A stretch of DNA of 64,000 nt, taken from contig NZ_JABANE010000002.1 in assembly GCF_012844305.1 (NCBI RefSeq), positions 106,300 to 170,299 on the forward strand, given 5' to 3'. The notes beneath the pieces were generated by a model. It made no database searches, was not told the DNA's origin, and worked only from the letters and a program-made list of their open reading frames with translations. The position numbers were made by a program, and so were the translations under genes. This document shows positions 30,279 to 39,436 of the stretch, in pieces (position 1 is the stretch's first letter; every line of letters begins with the position of its first letter). This DNA comes from Flammeovirga aprica JL-4 (GTDB lineage: Bacteria > Bacteroidota > Bacteroidia > Cytophagales > Flammeovirgaceae).

Positions 30279-31565
30279 TCAATCTAGTTTAATTTTACCA
30301 GTTACCACATTATTAATCAATACGGATTTGTACTCTTTTAATTTTTCAATATTTCTTTTTTGAACTTCAATTGAATTATTTAGTTTACTGGAATGGTGTT
30401 TTATGTGAGTAACGATATTTGATTGTTCTTTATAAGGTGGCTCTAATACAAACTGCTTAGCTAAATTGTTAAACCTTATTCTAACAGCTCGTTGTCTAAC
30501 AGCATTTGATATTACTTGAATGTATTTTGCTAATGCCATTTCTCTTAAAAGAAAAGCATAATAATAATTTGATTGTGACTCCAAAATTTTATTACAAATT
30601 ACATACTCAGGTGAACACTTCCCATCGGAATCTGACACACCTATTGCTCCTTCAAAAGCATCCATAGAGTTCAGAACTAGCTGTCCCTTTCTTATTCCCT
30701 GAAAACCATTTTCTAAAATTGCTTCTGTATAACCAGTTAATCTTCTATTCTTTCTTAACGTTACTTCTCCATCTCTATATGATGTTACTGTTTCATCAGT
30801 TTTTCGGGGTAAAAGTTTACTTTGTGTATAAAGATTTTTAAACCTTTTCACCCCCCAATGCTCCGGAATCTCCCCAATCCATTCCACTCCACTGTCTTTC
30901 ATCTTCACATTCGGATCGAGACCTTTGGTGACTGCATTTTGGATGATGATCTGCTTGCGTTCTTTTAATAACTCAATCAATCGCTCTTTCTTGGCGATGG
31001 CGGTATCTATCTTTTGGCATTGGGTGTCGAGGTAGGTGGCGATGCGGGTTTGGGTTTCCTTTGGAGGCAGAATAGAATACAGTTTAAAGAAGTCATCAGT
31101 ATATAACCTCAATCTGCTTTCTATTACACCTGAAGAATTTCTTTTAAATTCTGATTTGTATAAATCTGTTCTAAATAAATAGTGAAAAAACTTTTTATCA
31201 TTATCACTTGAAAGTCTGTAAATACAATATGCAGGACTTGTAATTCCGCTAAATGGTGAAAAACCTAAACTACCATTCCATGCTAACATTATGTTAGACA
31301 CAAGATCCCCTTTTGTAACTTTTTTATATCCTTCTAAGGTTGAAGCTGTTGTCAATATATCACCATCATCTACCTTATCTTTTTTCTTTGTCACACCTGT
31401 ATATTGAGAAACTGATAATAAATCCCCTGCTCCATCATCACTTCTTTCGTTGATTTCTTTAAAAAGATATTTTATTCTTTTCACATCCCAATCCTCAGGA
31501 ATCTCACCCAACCACTCAACACCACTATCTTTATATTTCGGATATTTCTCAAACTGTACTCCCAT
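30279..31565 (-). CDS. hsdS: Type I restriction specificity subunit S (HsdS)
   Basis: Determines the DNA sequence recognised by the RM complex. The 428 residues hold two target-recognition domains, each beginning with the same frame (SGVEWLGEIPEDWDVKRIK near 13; SGVEWIGEIPEHWGVKRFK near 230). Conserved helical spacers are present (QTRIATYLDTQCQKIDTAIAKKERLIELLKERKQ and the C-terminal counterpart). Intact. The N-terminal domain opens with KYPKYKDSG, as is common in Bacteroidota. Two different TRDs predict a bipartite asymmetric target, which cannot be read from sequence. Confidence 0.92.
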   Translation of the reverse strand: MGVQFEKYPKYKDSGVEWLGEIPEDWDVKRIKYLFKEINERSDDGAGDLLSVSQYTGVTKKKDKVDDGDILTTASTLEGYKKVTKGDLVSNIMLAWNGSLGFSPFSGITSPAYCIYRLSSDNDKKFFHYLFRTDLYKSEFKRNSSGVIESRLRLYTDDFFKLYSILPPKETQTRIATYLDTQCQKIDTAIAKKERLIELLKERKQIIIQNAVTKGLDPNVKMKDSGVEWIGEIPEHWGVKRFKNLYTQSKLLPRKTDETVTSYRDGEVTLRKNRRLTGYTEAILENGFQGIRKGQLVLNSMDAFEGAIGVSDSDGKCSPEYVICNKILESQSNYYYAFLLREMALAKYIQVISNAVRQRAVRIRFNNLAKQFVLEPPYKEQSNIVTHIKHHSSKLNNSIEVQKRNIEKLKEYKSVLINNVVTGKIKLD

Positions 31566-31571
31566 GTTTTT

Positions 31572-31604
31572 TTAATTAAAAATTAAGAATGAAAAATGAA
31601 GAAT
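31572..31604. repeat. Inverted copy of the 33-base AT-rich repeat
   Basis: AATTAAGAATGAAAAATGAA on the plus strand here is the inverse of the direct repeats at 31619 and 31991. With the copy at 31619 it can form a hairpin just upstream of hsdS. A weaker relative lies at 24889-24910 before hsdR. Confidence 0.6.
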
Positions 31605-31618
31605 TATCGTAACACAAA

Positions 31619-31651
31619 ATTTTTCATTCTTAATTATTCATTTTTCATTTC
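31619..31651. repeat. 33-base direct repeat, copy 1
   Basis: Identical over 33 bases to 31991-32023 (contains TTTTTCATTCTTAATTATTC). It begins immediately after the stop codon of the four-helix gene, so the gene is framed by two exact direct repeats. Confidence 0.85.
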
Positions 31652-31999
31652 CTATTTATTCTTTGCTGACTTTAAAATTGAACTTAAGAGAGCTAAAAGC
31701 TCATTACAGTCCTTTAAAAATGAATCTGCTAATTTGGTATCCAAGTAATCACTATCCCTTAAAAGTCTGAGCCAATAATGACTTTCCCTTGTTTCTTTTA
31801 ATGAGATTTGCAATTTGGCGATAAAATCATTTTTGGATTGACCACCAATAGCCTCTTCCACATTAGCACCAATAGAAGTACCACTTCTAAGTAACTGCTT
31901 TGACAAGGTGAACTCCTTCTTTTCCTCCTTCAAGTACTTATATAGCTTGACTATTCTTAATGCAAAATCATACGACTTTTCTTGGACTGCATTTTTCAT
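31652..31999 (-). CDS. Four-helix bundle protein (S23/IVP family)
   Basis: A 115-residue protein of the S23-like four-helix family (TIGR02436), with SYDFALRIVKLYKYL, TLSKQLLRSGTSIGANVEEA and FIAKLQISLKETRESHYWLRLL. Relatives occur in rRNA intervening sequences and often stand between hsdM and hsdS. Its function is unknown; it is a passenger rather than a restriction subunit. The exact 33-base direct repeats on both sides, one covering its start codon, mark it as a discrete cassette placed into the operon. Confidence 0.88.
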   Translation of the reverse strand: MKNAVQEKSYDFALRIVKLYKYLKEEKKEFTLSKQLLRSGTSIGANVEEAIGGQSKNDFIAKLQISLKETRESHYWLRLLRDSDYLDTKLADSFLKDCNELLALLSSILKSAKNK

Positions 32000-32023
32000 T
32001 CTTAATTATTCATTTTTCATTTC
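31991..32023. repeat. 33-base direct repeat, copy 2
   Basis: Second exact copy. It contains the start codon of the four-helix gene and reaches the stop codon of hsdM. See copy 1 at 31619. Confidence 0.85.
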
Positions 32024-34362
32024 AAAGAAAGAATTTCTTTGATTAAACCTTCGCTTTCTTCCTCTAAAGCCAACATTTCAGTGCTTACTTCCTCTAGGCT
32101 TCTTAAAGGTTGATGTTTATAGAAATACTTATTGAAACTGATTTCATAACCAATTTTTGTGGCTTCTAAGTTGATCCATGCTTCCGGTACATGAGGTTGT
32201 ACTTCTCTGATAAAGTAGTCGTGAATTTCTTCTTTTAGAGGAACATTTTCGTTGTCTCTTAAATCACTTTCTGTTTCATAGACGATATACTCCGTTCCAC
32301 TTTGATGCTCATAGCCAAAGTCTGATAATTGCTCTTGTGAACAACCCAAACGATCCAACAGTTTTTCTAATTTATCTTCAGAAAGTTTCTCTTTCTTTTT
32401 GATTACTTTCTCGGCATTTTCATCATACCAAGACACAGCATTGTAGATCAAATTCTTTTCTGAAGCAGAGAACTTCACTTTTCTAGCTTTTAATTCTGCT
32501 TCTACCTCCGCTTTAAATACATTGAAGTCGTTGTACTCTTCTGTACCGATAGCTTCTAATAATTGTTGTGCGGTTTGATAGACCTTCAAATGCTTGTCCC
32601 AAACCGTTGGAGTTGTCAAAGATTTGATCGCTTTGGCATTAAGGTTCAACTCCTCTTCTTCACAATATTTTTTAATCTGCTCCGTATAATCACCAATGTT
32701 GGTATAAACCCCTTCACCAAATTCTTGGTATGCCCATTCCATTGGTTCACGAAGTTTGCTATCAAAACGAAGTCCTGCAATACGCTCTACTGTAAATTGA
32801 GCCTTTAATCGCTTCGGACGTTCAATAGTCACTTTATAATATCCAAAGTCAGCATTATCAAATACCTTAGAAGCAATTCCTTTTTCACCTTCTCTTTCTA
32901 CTGCATCAAGGTTGAGGTAATTTTGAGTGATGGTTTCAATATCTTTTGGTGAAAACTCACAGTTCTTGTTTCCTAAGTTTTTACGCAATTTCTGATACAA
33001 CTGCCCTGCATCAATCAACTGTACTTTACCTTTACGGTTACTTGATTTATTGTTGCTCAATAACCAAATGTAAGTCGTGATACCTGTATTGTAGAAGAGG
33101 TTGTTGGGTAATTGAATAATCGCATCCAATAAATCATTTTCAATGATATAACGACGGATATTACTTTCTCCACTTCCTGCATCACCCGTAAACAAACTCG
33201 ATCCATTGTGAACAGAAGCAATACGAGAACCCAAGTGATTTTGAGAAACTGCTTTCATTTTATCCACCATCTCCATTAAGAACAATAACTGTCCGTCAGA
33301 AGAACGAGGCGTAGCATCCACCTCTTCCTTAATGCCCCAATAGTCCGCTAACTTCACAATAAAACGGTCATCAATCACATCCTTTCCGTCTTTGATATAT
33401 TTCAATTCAGAATTCCATGATTTACCGTAAGGAGGATTGGAAAGCATAAAATCGAATTTAGTATCACTAAACTCATTCGTTGCCAACGTAGAACCACTTT
33501 TTATATTTTCAGGGTTATTCCCCTTAATCATCATATCCGATTTACAAATCGCATACGTCTCGTCATTGATCTCCTTACCATACAGATACACATCACCCGA
33601 AGCCTTAATTTTTCCTTCTTCGTCTTTGATAAAGTTTTGTGATTCTGTCAGCATTCCTCCCGATCCACAAGCAGGATCATAAATCGTCATCACCGGAGGT
33701 AATTTATCTTGGATAGGATCAAAAACAATACGCGTCATCAACTCAATTACCTCACGAGGTGTAAAGTGTTCTCCCGCCTCTTCATTATTGTCTTCATTGA
33801 ACTTACGGATCAACTCTTCAAACACATACCCCATTCCCAAATTGGATAAAGGAGGTAACTTTCTTCCCTCTGCATCTACCTTCTCTTTAGGCGTTAAGTT
33901 GATTTCACCCGAGGTAAATTTCTCCAACACATCCAGCAACACATCTTTGTTCGCCATGTGCGAAACCTTCCCTTTCAACTCAAACTTCTCAATGATCTCT
34001 TGTACGTTAGGACTGAAACCCTGTAAGTATTCCATAAAGTTCGCTTCCAAGATCTGCATACTGTTCGTAGCCGTCTCTTTCAAACGCTTCATCGTCCACT
34101 TCGACGTATTGAAGAATACATAACCCGAAGCATCCTCTAAACCTTTGGCATCAAACTCTGTCAACTCCAACTCTTCTTTTTGGAACTTGACTTCTTCCAT
34201 TACGGCATCCTTCGTACCTTCCAATAAGGCATCCAAACGGCGTAATACCGTCATGGGTAATATTACATCTCTATATTTTCCTCGTACATAAACATCTCTA
34301 AGACAGTCATCAGCAATCGACCAGATAAAGGATACGATTTTGTTGTGGGAAGAATGGTTCAT
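32017..34362 (-). CDS. hsdM: Type I DNA methyltransferase subunit M (HsdM)
   Basis: Adenine-N6 methyltransferase of the RM complex. I place the start at 34362 (MNHSSHNKIVSFIWSIADDCLRD) because it begins the HsdM N-terminal helical domain; the 26 codons upstream are hydrophobic and unlike the family. 781 residues. AdoMet motif I is DPACGSGGML and catalytic motif IV is NPPYGKSW. The C-terminal region is longer than in short HsdM forms and ends in coiled-coil helices (STEMLALEEESEGLIKEILSL). First structural gene of the restriction locus. Confidence 0.92.
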   Translation of the reverse strand: MNHSSHNKIVSFIWSIADDCLRDVYVRGKYRDVILPMTVLRRLDALLEGTKDAVMEEVKFQKEELELTEFDAKGLEDASGYVFFNTSKWTMKRLKETATNSMQILEANFMEYLQGFSPNVQEIIEKFELKGKVSHMANKDVLLDVLEKFTSGEINLTPKEKVDAEGRKLPPLSNLGMGYVFEELIRKFNEDNNEEAGEHFTPREVIELMTRIVFDPIQDKLPPVMTIYDPACGSGGMLTESQNFIKDEEGKIKASGDVYLYGKEINDETYAICKSDMMIKGNNPENIKSGSTLATNEFSDTKFDFMLSNPPYGKSWNSELKYIKDGKDVIDDRFIVKLADYWGIKEEVDATPRSSDGQLLFLMEMVDKMKAVSQNHLGSRIASVHNGSSLFTGDAGSGESNIRRYIIENDLLDAIIQLPNNLFYNTGITTYIWLLSNNKSSNRKGKVQLIDAGQLYQKLRKNLGNKNCEFSPKDIETITQNYLNLDAVEREGEKGIASKVFDNADFGYYKVTIERPKRLKAQFTVERIAGLRFDSKLREPMEWAYQEFGEGVYTNIGDYTEQIKKYCEEEELNLNAKAIKSLTTPTVWDKHLKVYQTAQQLLEAIGTEEYNDFNVFKAEVEAELKARKVKFSASEKNLIYNAVSWYDENAEKVIKKKEKLSEDKLEKLLDRLGCSQEQLSDFGYEHQSGTEYIVYETESDLRDNENVPLKEEIHDYFIREVQPHVPEAWINLEATKIGYEISFNKYFYKHQPLRSLEEVSTEMLALEEESEGLIKEILSLK

Positions 34363-34620
34363 ATATATCTGTATTGTATTTTTTAGCTTGTTATATAGGG
34401 GCATGAATATACTGTAAATTGAAACAAAAATGTAATTCAATTAATGTTTTTATTACAGTTCTCTTGATTTATAAAGATAAACAAGGAAGCAAAGAGAGGA
34501 AATCGTTTTGGTCTTTGTTAGGATTTGTTTGAAAGAAAAAAAATAAAGTTTGTAAAATGCCTACACTTTCTTCACTAATTACACGGTTGAAGAAAATGCA
34601 GGCATATTTTAAAACCAATA

Positions 34621-35382
34621 TTAAAGAAATGAACTTATTCCACTCATGTCTATTGTGTATGAGAACTTATTGGCAGAAACAAAAGAAATTTGATGTATTG
34701 GGTCGTAATCACAATAAGCTGAAATTTCATCAGAAATTGGTATTGTTACTATCCATTTGACTTCCCTTTCTGAAACTATAGATACTCTTACCTTTTTACC
34801 ATTATTAAAAAAGTTATACACATATTCTGGTAATTTCGACCTGAGGTGATCACTTCTTTCTGAAATCATATAAACTTCTAGTTTCCTTGCAAACGATTTC
34901 AAAATGTTATTCATCAAAGTTTCATCTTTATATAAAGAATCATTGAATTTTGATATAGCTTCAGAGCGTTTTAAGTTTAAAGCATTATAAATATTCTTTA
35001 CCATCTTTATTTCCTCTTCAGAATCAAGAATTTCTTTGTCTAAAAAAGGGTATTTTGATACGCTAGATAATTTATCTACTTCCTCTAAAATACAAGTACA
35101 GATTATTCCATCAATCAAAATTGATAGGCTTTTAAGATCAGCCGAAATATTTTTTTGTTCCTCATTAGAATTTTTCCCCATAGATTGAAGAACAAATTCA
35201 TCCAAATCTATTTGAAGAGCTTCCGTAAGTTTAATAATATTCTCTCCTGTAATTTTATTTCCTTTTTTCTCTAACCTGTAATAGTTAGACCTATCCATTC
35301 CTAACCTTTCAGCAACTTGAAGCTGAGTAAGTCCCTTTCTTTCTCTTATGTCTCTTATGGTTTTACCAAAATCAATATCCAT
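34621..35382 (-). CDS. XRE-family transcriptional regulator
   Basis: A 253-residue protein. The N-terminal Cro/CI-type helix-turn-helix (about 5-62) reads IRDIRERKGLTQLQVAERLGMDRSNYYRLEKKGNKITGENIIKLTEAL. The C-terminal 170 residues are of unknown family and probably sense a signal or oligomerise. It lies upstream of hsdM on the same strand and divergent from the 35665 replication genes, with a symmetric TAAGCGTCA pair in between. Control of the choice between replication and quiescence of the element, or of the RM genes, is likely. Confidence 0.85.
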   Translation of the reverse strand: MDIDFGKTIRDIRERKGLTQLQVAERLGMDRSNYYRLEKKGNKITGENIIKLTEALQIDLDEFVLQSMGKNSNEEQKNISADLKSLSILIDGIICTCILEEVDKLSSVSKYPFLDKEILDSEEEIKMVKNIYNALNLKRSEAISKFNDSLYKDETLMNNILKSFARKLEVYMISERSDHLRSKLPEYVYNFFNNGKKVRVSIVSEREVKWIVTIPISDEISAYCDYDPIHQISFVSANKFSYTIDMSGISSFL

Positions 35383-35431
35383 GTTGTCATATTTTTATAA
35401 TTGTAAAGATAAAGAGTTTAAAAGACAATAA

Positions 35432-35511
35432 TAAGCGTCAATTTCAAAGCATTCAAATTCTACATAATATATCATTTTATACAATTTTAATGTTGTTATT
35501 TATGACGCTTA
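35432..35511. promoter_or_regulatory. Operator-like inverted repeat TAAGCGTCA / TGACGCTTA
   Basis: Perfect 9-base arms at 35432-35440 and 35503-35511, in flanks that are also partly symmetric (AATAA/TTATT). It lies between the divergent XRE gene and the replication genes, a typical site for the regulator's own binding. Confidence 0.6.
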
Positions 35512-35621
35512 ATATTATTATTTAAATAATATATATAATTATATAATGTTAATTTGAATTAAAGTTTTGAATCAAATAAAAAAGAAGACTAATTGCCTCA
35601 AGAAAATATTTTTCTGGTGAA

Positions 35622-35644
35622 TGTCTTCGACCTTATTGAAGACA
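35622..35644 (+). promoter_or_regulatory. Leader hairpin TGTCTTC / GAAGACA
   Basis: Perfect 7-base stem with a 9-base loop, 20 bases before the start of the 121-residue gene. It could act as a leader RNA hairpin or a protein site. No T-run, so not a terminator. Confidence 0.4.
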
Positions 35645-35664
35645 AAAATTAAAAAATAAAAAAT

Positions 35665-36030
35665 ATGGCGTTATACAACGACCAAGGGAACTACTCCTAC
35701 AGTGACAAAATGTATGGATCAAATAATATTGTAGATTCATATGCAATACTTCAGGCTATTCACAAGCTAACACATCAAGTTTCTCAAATTCAAAAAGAGG
35801 TAACAGGCCAAAAAGAAGAGAGAAAAAAACAAGAACTTCCTTCTAGTTTTTCTGTAGCAACTGCATCAGAGTTTTCAGGAATTTCAAAAGATGGAATAAG
35901 AAAATCTGCCAAAAGTGGAAAGTTTAATTACTACCAAAATGGTTCTGGCAACAACTGCAAGATGTTTATTGAGAAAGATTCTTTTTTGGAGTACTTAAAA
36001 TCAATATCAACGAAGACAGATAAGATATGA
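35665..36030 (+). CDS. Small DNA-binding protein with MerR/excisionase-like HTH
   Basis: 121 residues. The C-terminal half (about 68-118: SFSVATASEFSGISKDGIRKSAKSGKFNYYQ, then KMFIEKDSFLEYL) has the layout of an excisionase/HTH_17 winged helix. The N-terminal half is polar, with a short coiled segment (LTHQVSQIQKEVTGQKEE). It overlaps the helicase gene by 4 bases (ATGA), so it is co-translated with the replication module. It may help replication initiation or excision. Confidence 0.65.
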   Translation: MALYNDQGNYSYSDKMYGSNNIVDSYAILQAIHKLTHQVSQIQKEVTGQKEERKKQELPSSFSVATASEFSGISKDGIRKSAKSGKFNYYQNGSGNNCKMFIEKDSFLEYLKSISTKTDKI

Positions 36031-37400
36031 ATAGAAACTCTACAGTATATTACTGTCTATATAATCTCATTGCTGACATATCACCTGTAAATTTTTATGA
36101 AGTTGATCATAAGGATTCACCTAAAAATTTTAAGAAAGATGAAATCGTTGTAATCATTGTAGAATTCTTTCTCAAAGAGACCAAAAAGGGCGGGTTTTAC
36201 TTTAAAAGTGATAAGTCACATTGTAAGGTTTATTATGAAACACATTGGGTAAATTTAGATACACAACTGATTGGTAACTTACTTACACAATGTGCACTAA
36301 AATTAAACGTTGATAGTAAGTTAGCAAAGCATCACAAATTCAAGGATAATCTAACAAGTCAAATATTATCAGTAATTGAACCTTGTATTCAAAATGATAA
36401 AGACTTTATACTCTTAAACCTTGAAAATGGAACTTTACAAATTGAGAAAGATTCTTACTGGCTTAAAAATTTTGACCCAAAAGATGACCTTGATTACAAG
36501 CTAAACTATTGTTTTGACCCAAAGGCAAAAGCAGATCTTTTTCTTGAATTTCTTGATGAGGTAATCCCTGATAAGGAAAAGCAAATCAACTTACAAGAGT
36601 TCTTTGGCTATCTGTTCATCTCAAACTTAGATTTTAGTTTATCTAAAATTTTAGTTCTCTACGGAGAAGGTGCAAATGGAAAAAGTGTGATATATGAGTT
36701 GGCGAGTGCACTACTACATCATTCTAATATAAGAAGCTATTCAATAGAAAAACTTACTGATAATTCTGGTTATGCAAGGTATGATATTTCTGGACGCATA
36801 CTCAATTATGCTACTGAGATCAGTAAATCATACGATATCAATATGATAAAGAAGATAGCATCAGGAGAACCTATTGATATAAGACAACCTTACGGGGTTC
36901 AAATGGAAAGTAAAAGCTACGCAAAACTTATTATCAATTGTAATGAGCTTCCTACCATTTTTGAATATTCTAATGGTTTTTTTAGACGTTTGCTCATTTT
37001 ACATTTTGATAAAATAATAACAGAAGACAAACAAGACCCAGAACTATCAAAAAAGATAATAAAAAATGAGTTACCTGGCATTCTTAATTGGGTGTTAGAA
37101 GGTAGAACTAGGTTATATCGTAATAGAAAGTTCTCAGCTTGTCAAAGTAGTAAGCACTTGATGGCAGAATACAAAAAAGACAGTGTAACTCAATTTATTG
37201 AAGAGTTTAATTATCAATATGATAATGAAAACTATATACTTCAGTCTGACTTGTATAAGCACTACACATCATTTTGTCAAGAACAAGGGATCAAACCTTT
37301 CATCTTGAAAAAGTTTAAAAGTGTGTTTCAAAAAAACAATTTTAACATAGAACGTAAAAACTCTGGTATGGTCATTTATACCAGCAGATTACAACCCTAA
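36027..37400 (+). CDS. P4-type phage/plasmid primase-helicase (SF3, D5-like)
   Basis: 457-residue replication protein. The SF3 helicase core starts near residue 190 (EFFGYLFISNLDFSLSKILVLYGEGANGKS); Walker A GEGANGKS is at 213-220, followed by ILNYATEISKS and KLIINCNELPTI, typical of P4/D5 helicases. The N-terminal part may hold a reduced primase-like region but no clear catalytic motif. It is the likely initiator and helicase for autonomous replication of element A after excision. Similar proteins occur in phage satellites and plasmids. Confidence 0.88.
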   Translation: MNRNSTVYYCLYNLIADISPVNFYEVDHKDSPKNFKKDEIVVIIVEFFLKETKKGGFYFKSDKSHCKVYYETHWVNLDTQLIGNLLTQCALKLNVDSKLAKHHKFKDNLTSQILSVIEPCIQNDKDFILLNLENGTLQIEKDSYWLKNFDPKDDLDYKLNYCFDPKAKADLFLEFLDEVIPDKEKQINLQEFFGYLFISNLDFSLSKILVLYGEGANGKSVIYELASALLHHSNIRSYSIEKLTDNSGYARYDISGRILNYATEISKSYDINMIKKIASGEPIDIRQPYGVQMESKSYAKLIINCNELPTIFEYSNGFFRRLLILHFDKIITEDKQDPELSKKIIKNELPGILNWVLEGRTRLYRNRKFSACQSSKHLMAEYKKDSVTQFIEEFNYQYDNENYILQSDLYKHYTSFCQEQGIKPFILKKFKSVFQKNNFNIERKNSGMVIYTSRLQP

Positions 37401-37441
37401 TTTTAAAAACCCAAATTCTTTCACTTTGCTTCATCATATCA

Positions 37442-38332
37442 ATGAAGAGAGTGAAAGAATTTATAAAACTTAATAAGATGAGTTATTCAACTCAAAAACA
37501 ACTCTATAACAATCCATTCGGTTTATTATACAGTAACTGCTGTTTAGTAAATCCTCAGAAATGCTATATCACTTCACTTGTGTATACTGTCAATCAGTAC
37601 AATCAACAGGATAATGAGGTGCTGACAGAAGCCATTAAAGAAGAACTTGAAAGTGTAAGTTTTTTCTATCCCTCTTTCAGTCTAAATGAGAAGGGAAAGA
37701 GGGATTATAATGGAATAATAACGATAGAATTACGGTATCCATTCCCAGATAATTCAATGGTGATGGACATGGTTAGAAATAAACTAACAAAGAATAAAAA
37801 TGTATATATCATTTCGTATTCCATAACTAACGATAGTCTTTTGTTATTTTTCAAGTCTACCAATAGCAATCCAAGTTTACATGATAAAGTGGGAGCTGTA
37901 ATAGCCAATACTTTAAGACAGCAGATTGATAATTGCCACGATTTAAAAATATATGCGGCTAACGAAAAATGTTATTATCCTTCTGATCCTTCCTCATTTA
38001 TAAATTATAATTCAACTCCATTCCTCTTTAAATATCAAGAGAAAGGAGCATTATATAATGGAAGAACTAATTGGGAAAATTATAACCTCTACTCGTGTTT
38101 AAGGAATAGAAATATTAATAAACTTAGAAATGGAGATGAGTATGAATATAAAATGTTCTTTTCACTATGTAGGATTTACAATATACCACTAGAGATAGCT
38201 ATTCAGTTTCTAAAAAACAACCATATAAATGTCGATGTAAAAAGAGCTTATCAGCTTTTTGAACATTATCTATTCATCAAAAACTATTTAGATTTTAAAT
38301 CAAATTTTAAAAGTAAAAAATATCATGCATAA
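37442..38332 (+). CDS. Putative BT4734/VirE-N-like replication-associated protein
   Basis: 296 residues. Resemblance to the Bacteroidota BT4734-like domain is seen in the order of segments: a beta-strand region with NGIITIELRYPF, then VYIISYSITNDSLLLFFKSTN, then DLKIYAANEKCYYPSDPSSFINYNSTPF, recalling the RxCFxSxDPxxYxN signature of that family, though its arginine is not obvious. Relatives stand beside P4-type helicases in mobile elements. It starts 41 bases after the helicase and overlaps the next gene by 8 bases. A primase-like role is inferred. Confidence 0.5.
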   Translation: MKRVKEFIKLNKMSYSTQKQLYNNPFGLLYSNCCLVNPQKCYITSLVYTVNQYNQQDNEVLTEAIKEELESVSFFYPSFSLNEKGKRDYNGIITIELRYPFPDNSMVMDMVRNKLTKNKNVYIISYSITNDSLLLFFKSTNSNPSLHDKVGAVIANTLRQQIDNCHDLKIYAANEKCYYPSDPSSFINYNSTPFLFKYQEKGALYNGRTNWENYNLYSCLRNRNINKLRNGDEYEYKMFFSLCRIYNIPLEIAIQFLKNNHINVDVKRAYQLFEHYLFIKNYLDFKSNFKSKKYHA

Positions 38333-39362
38333 AAATTACGATCATAGAATCACACAAAAGCTTATCCATCTAGTAAAAGGATATCAGACTGAGTTTATAG
38401 AAAAGCCATTCGGCATTAGAAACAGGAACCTCTATTTTTTCTCATTCATTTGTTCCAGAATATTACCACTGTTAAGCATTATGTCTGGAGTTACCTATAT
38501 AGGATTAGTAATGAATCAAGTGTTTAATATTCACACTGCACTTGTTATAGCCACTGTATTTATCATTGGTTGGGAATTTTTAAAAGGTGAATTGATGTAC
38601 AGTTTCTTTAGGAAGAAATTCATCTCAAAAGTAAACTACTTTGAACTGTCTTTAATTTTATTCCTGATAATAGGCAGTACTTTCTTTTCCTATAATGGGG
38701 CGACTTCTTATTATCACAACCTGTCCGATCAGTCTTATGAAATCAAGCAAAATTTAAATGAACAGCTCGCTAAAATTGATAGCACTGCTCATGAACAGAC
38801 CGCTTTATACACTCTAAAAATCAACAACTTAGAACGCAACAAGAAAAAGAGATGGGGAAATTTACTCACAAAAGAAGAGAATGAACAGATCATTCTTTAT
38901 CAAAAAGAAATCAATACCATACAAAATAATACTCTAACTGAAAAAGCTGTTTTAAAGGATAAAGCACAAGAAATAATAGACGCTAAAATAAAAGATGCTG
39001 AAATACCTCTTTTACTTATCGGATTCCTTTTTGCTATCGTAGACCTTCTCATAGGATCAGCGTATTGGTACACCATTTACTATAAGTATGAATCGATTCG
39101 TGAGGTTGAATGGATGGTCAAAAGTAAAGAAACGGGTAACATATATACAGAATCAATAAAAAGACATTGGGAGGAAGAAACAGTAGAAAAACCAACCATT
39201 GAAATTGATCAAAATGAGGAGGCGGAACTTAAAATCCCTGAGGATGAAAAATGGATTGAATTAATAAAAGCCTTAAAAGAGGGAGGATCTGATATGCGCT
39301 CCTTATGTAGACTAGGTTTCAATCCAAGACAAATAAAAAAGGTCAAAAACTACATAATATGA
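38325..39362 (+). CDS. Membrane protein: 3 TM, coiled coil, 1 TM, terminal HTH-like tail (element A copy)
   Basis: 345 residues, family not recognised. Predicted spans are at about 28-52, 58-82 and 99-122. A charged coiled coil follows (about 130-215), then a fourth span (about 222-250), then an acidic tail. The tail ends in GGSDMRSLCRLGFNPRQIKKVKNYII, which looks like a small helix-turn-helix. The protein at 56218-57060 in element B has the same order of parts and a similar ending. Location next to the replication genes suggests tethering of element DNA or of the replication complex to the membrane. Confidence 0.6.
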   Translation: MHKNYDHRITQKLIHLVKGYQTEFIEKPFGIRNRNLYFFSFICSRILPLLSIMSGVTYIGLVMNQVFNIHTALVIATVFIIGWEFLKGELMYSFFRKKFISKVNYFELSLILFLIIGSTFFSYNGATSYYHNLSDQSYEIKQNLNEQLAKIDSTAHEQTALYTLKINNLERNKKKRWGNLLTKEENEQIILYQKEINTIQNNTLTEKAVLKDKAQEIIDAKIKDAEIPLLLIGFLFAIVDLLIGSAYWYTIYYKYESIREVEWMVKSKETGNIYTESIKRHWEEETVEKPTIEIDQNEEAELKIPEDEKWIELIKALKEGGSDMRSLCRLGFNPRQIKKVKNYII

Positions 39363-39436
39363 CACTTTTTGTCGAGCTGTCCGCATCCTTTTAACTTTGC
39401 CTACATAATGTAATAAACACCTAAAAACAAACTAAA

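Noticed and set aside
31572..32023. CRISPR array from the repeated 33-base AT-rich units
   Set aside because: Only two direct copies and one inverse; the spacer between the direct copies is a gene. No cas genes in the window.
34363..34440. 26-codon hydrophobic N-terminal extension of HsdM
   Set aside because: The HsdM N-terminal domain begins at the ATG at 34362; a membrane-like leader is not expected on a methyltransferase.
36027..39362. Element A as a conjugative element
   Set aside because: No relaxase, coupling protein or Tra genes of the Bacteroidota type are recognised; the membrane protein has no P-loop.
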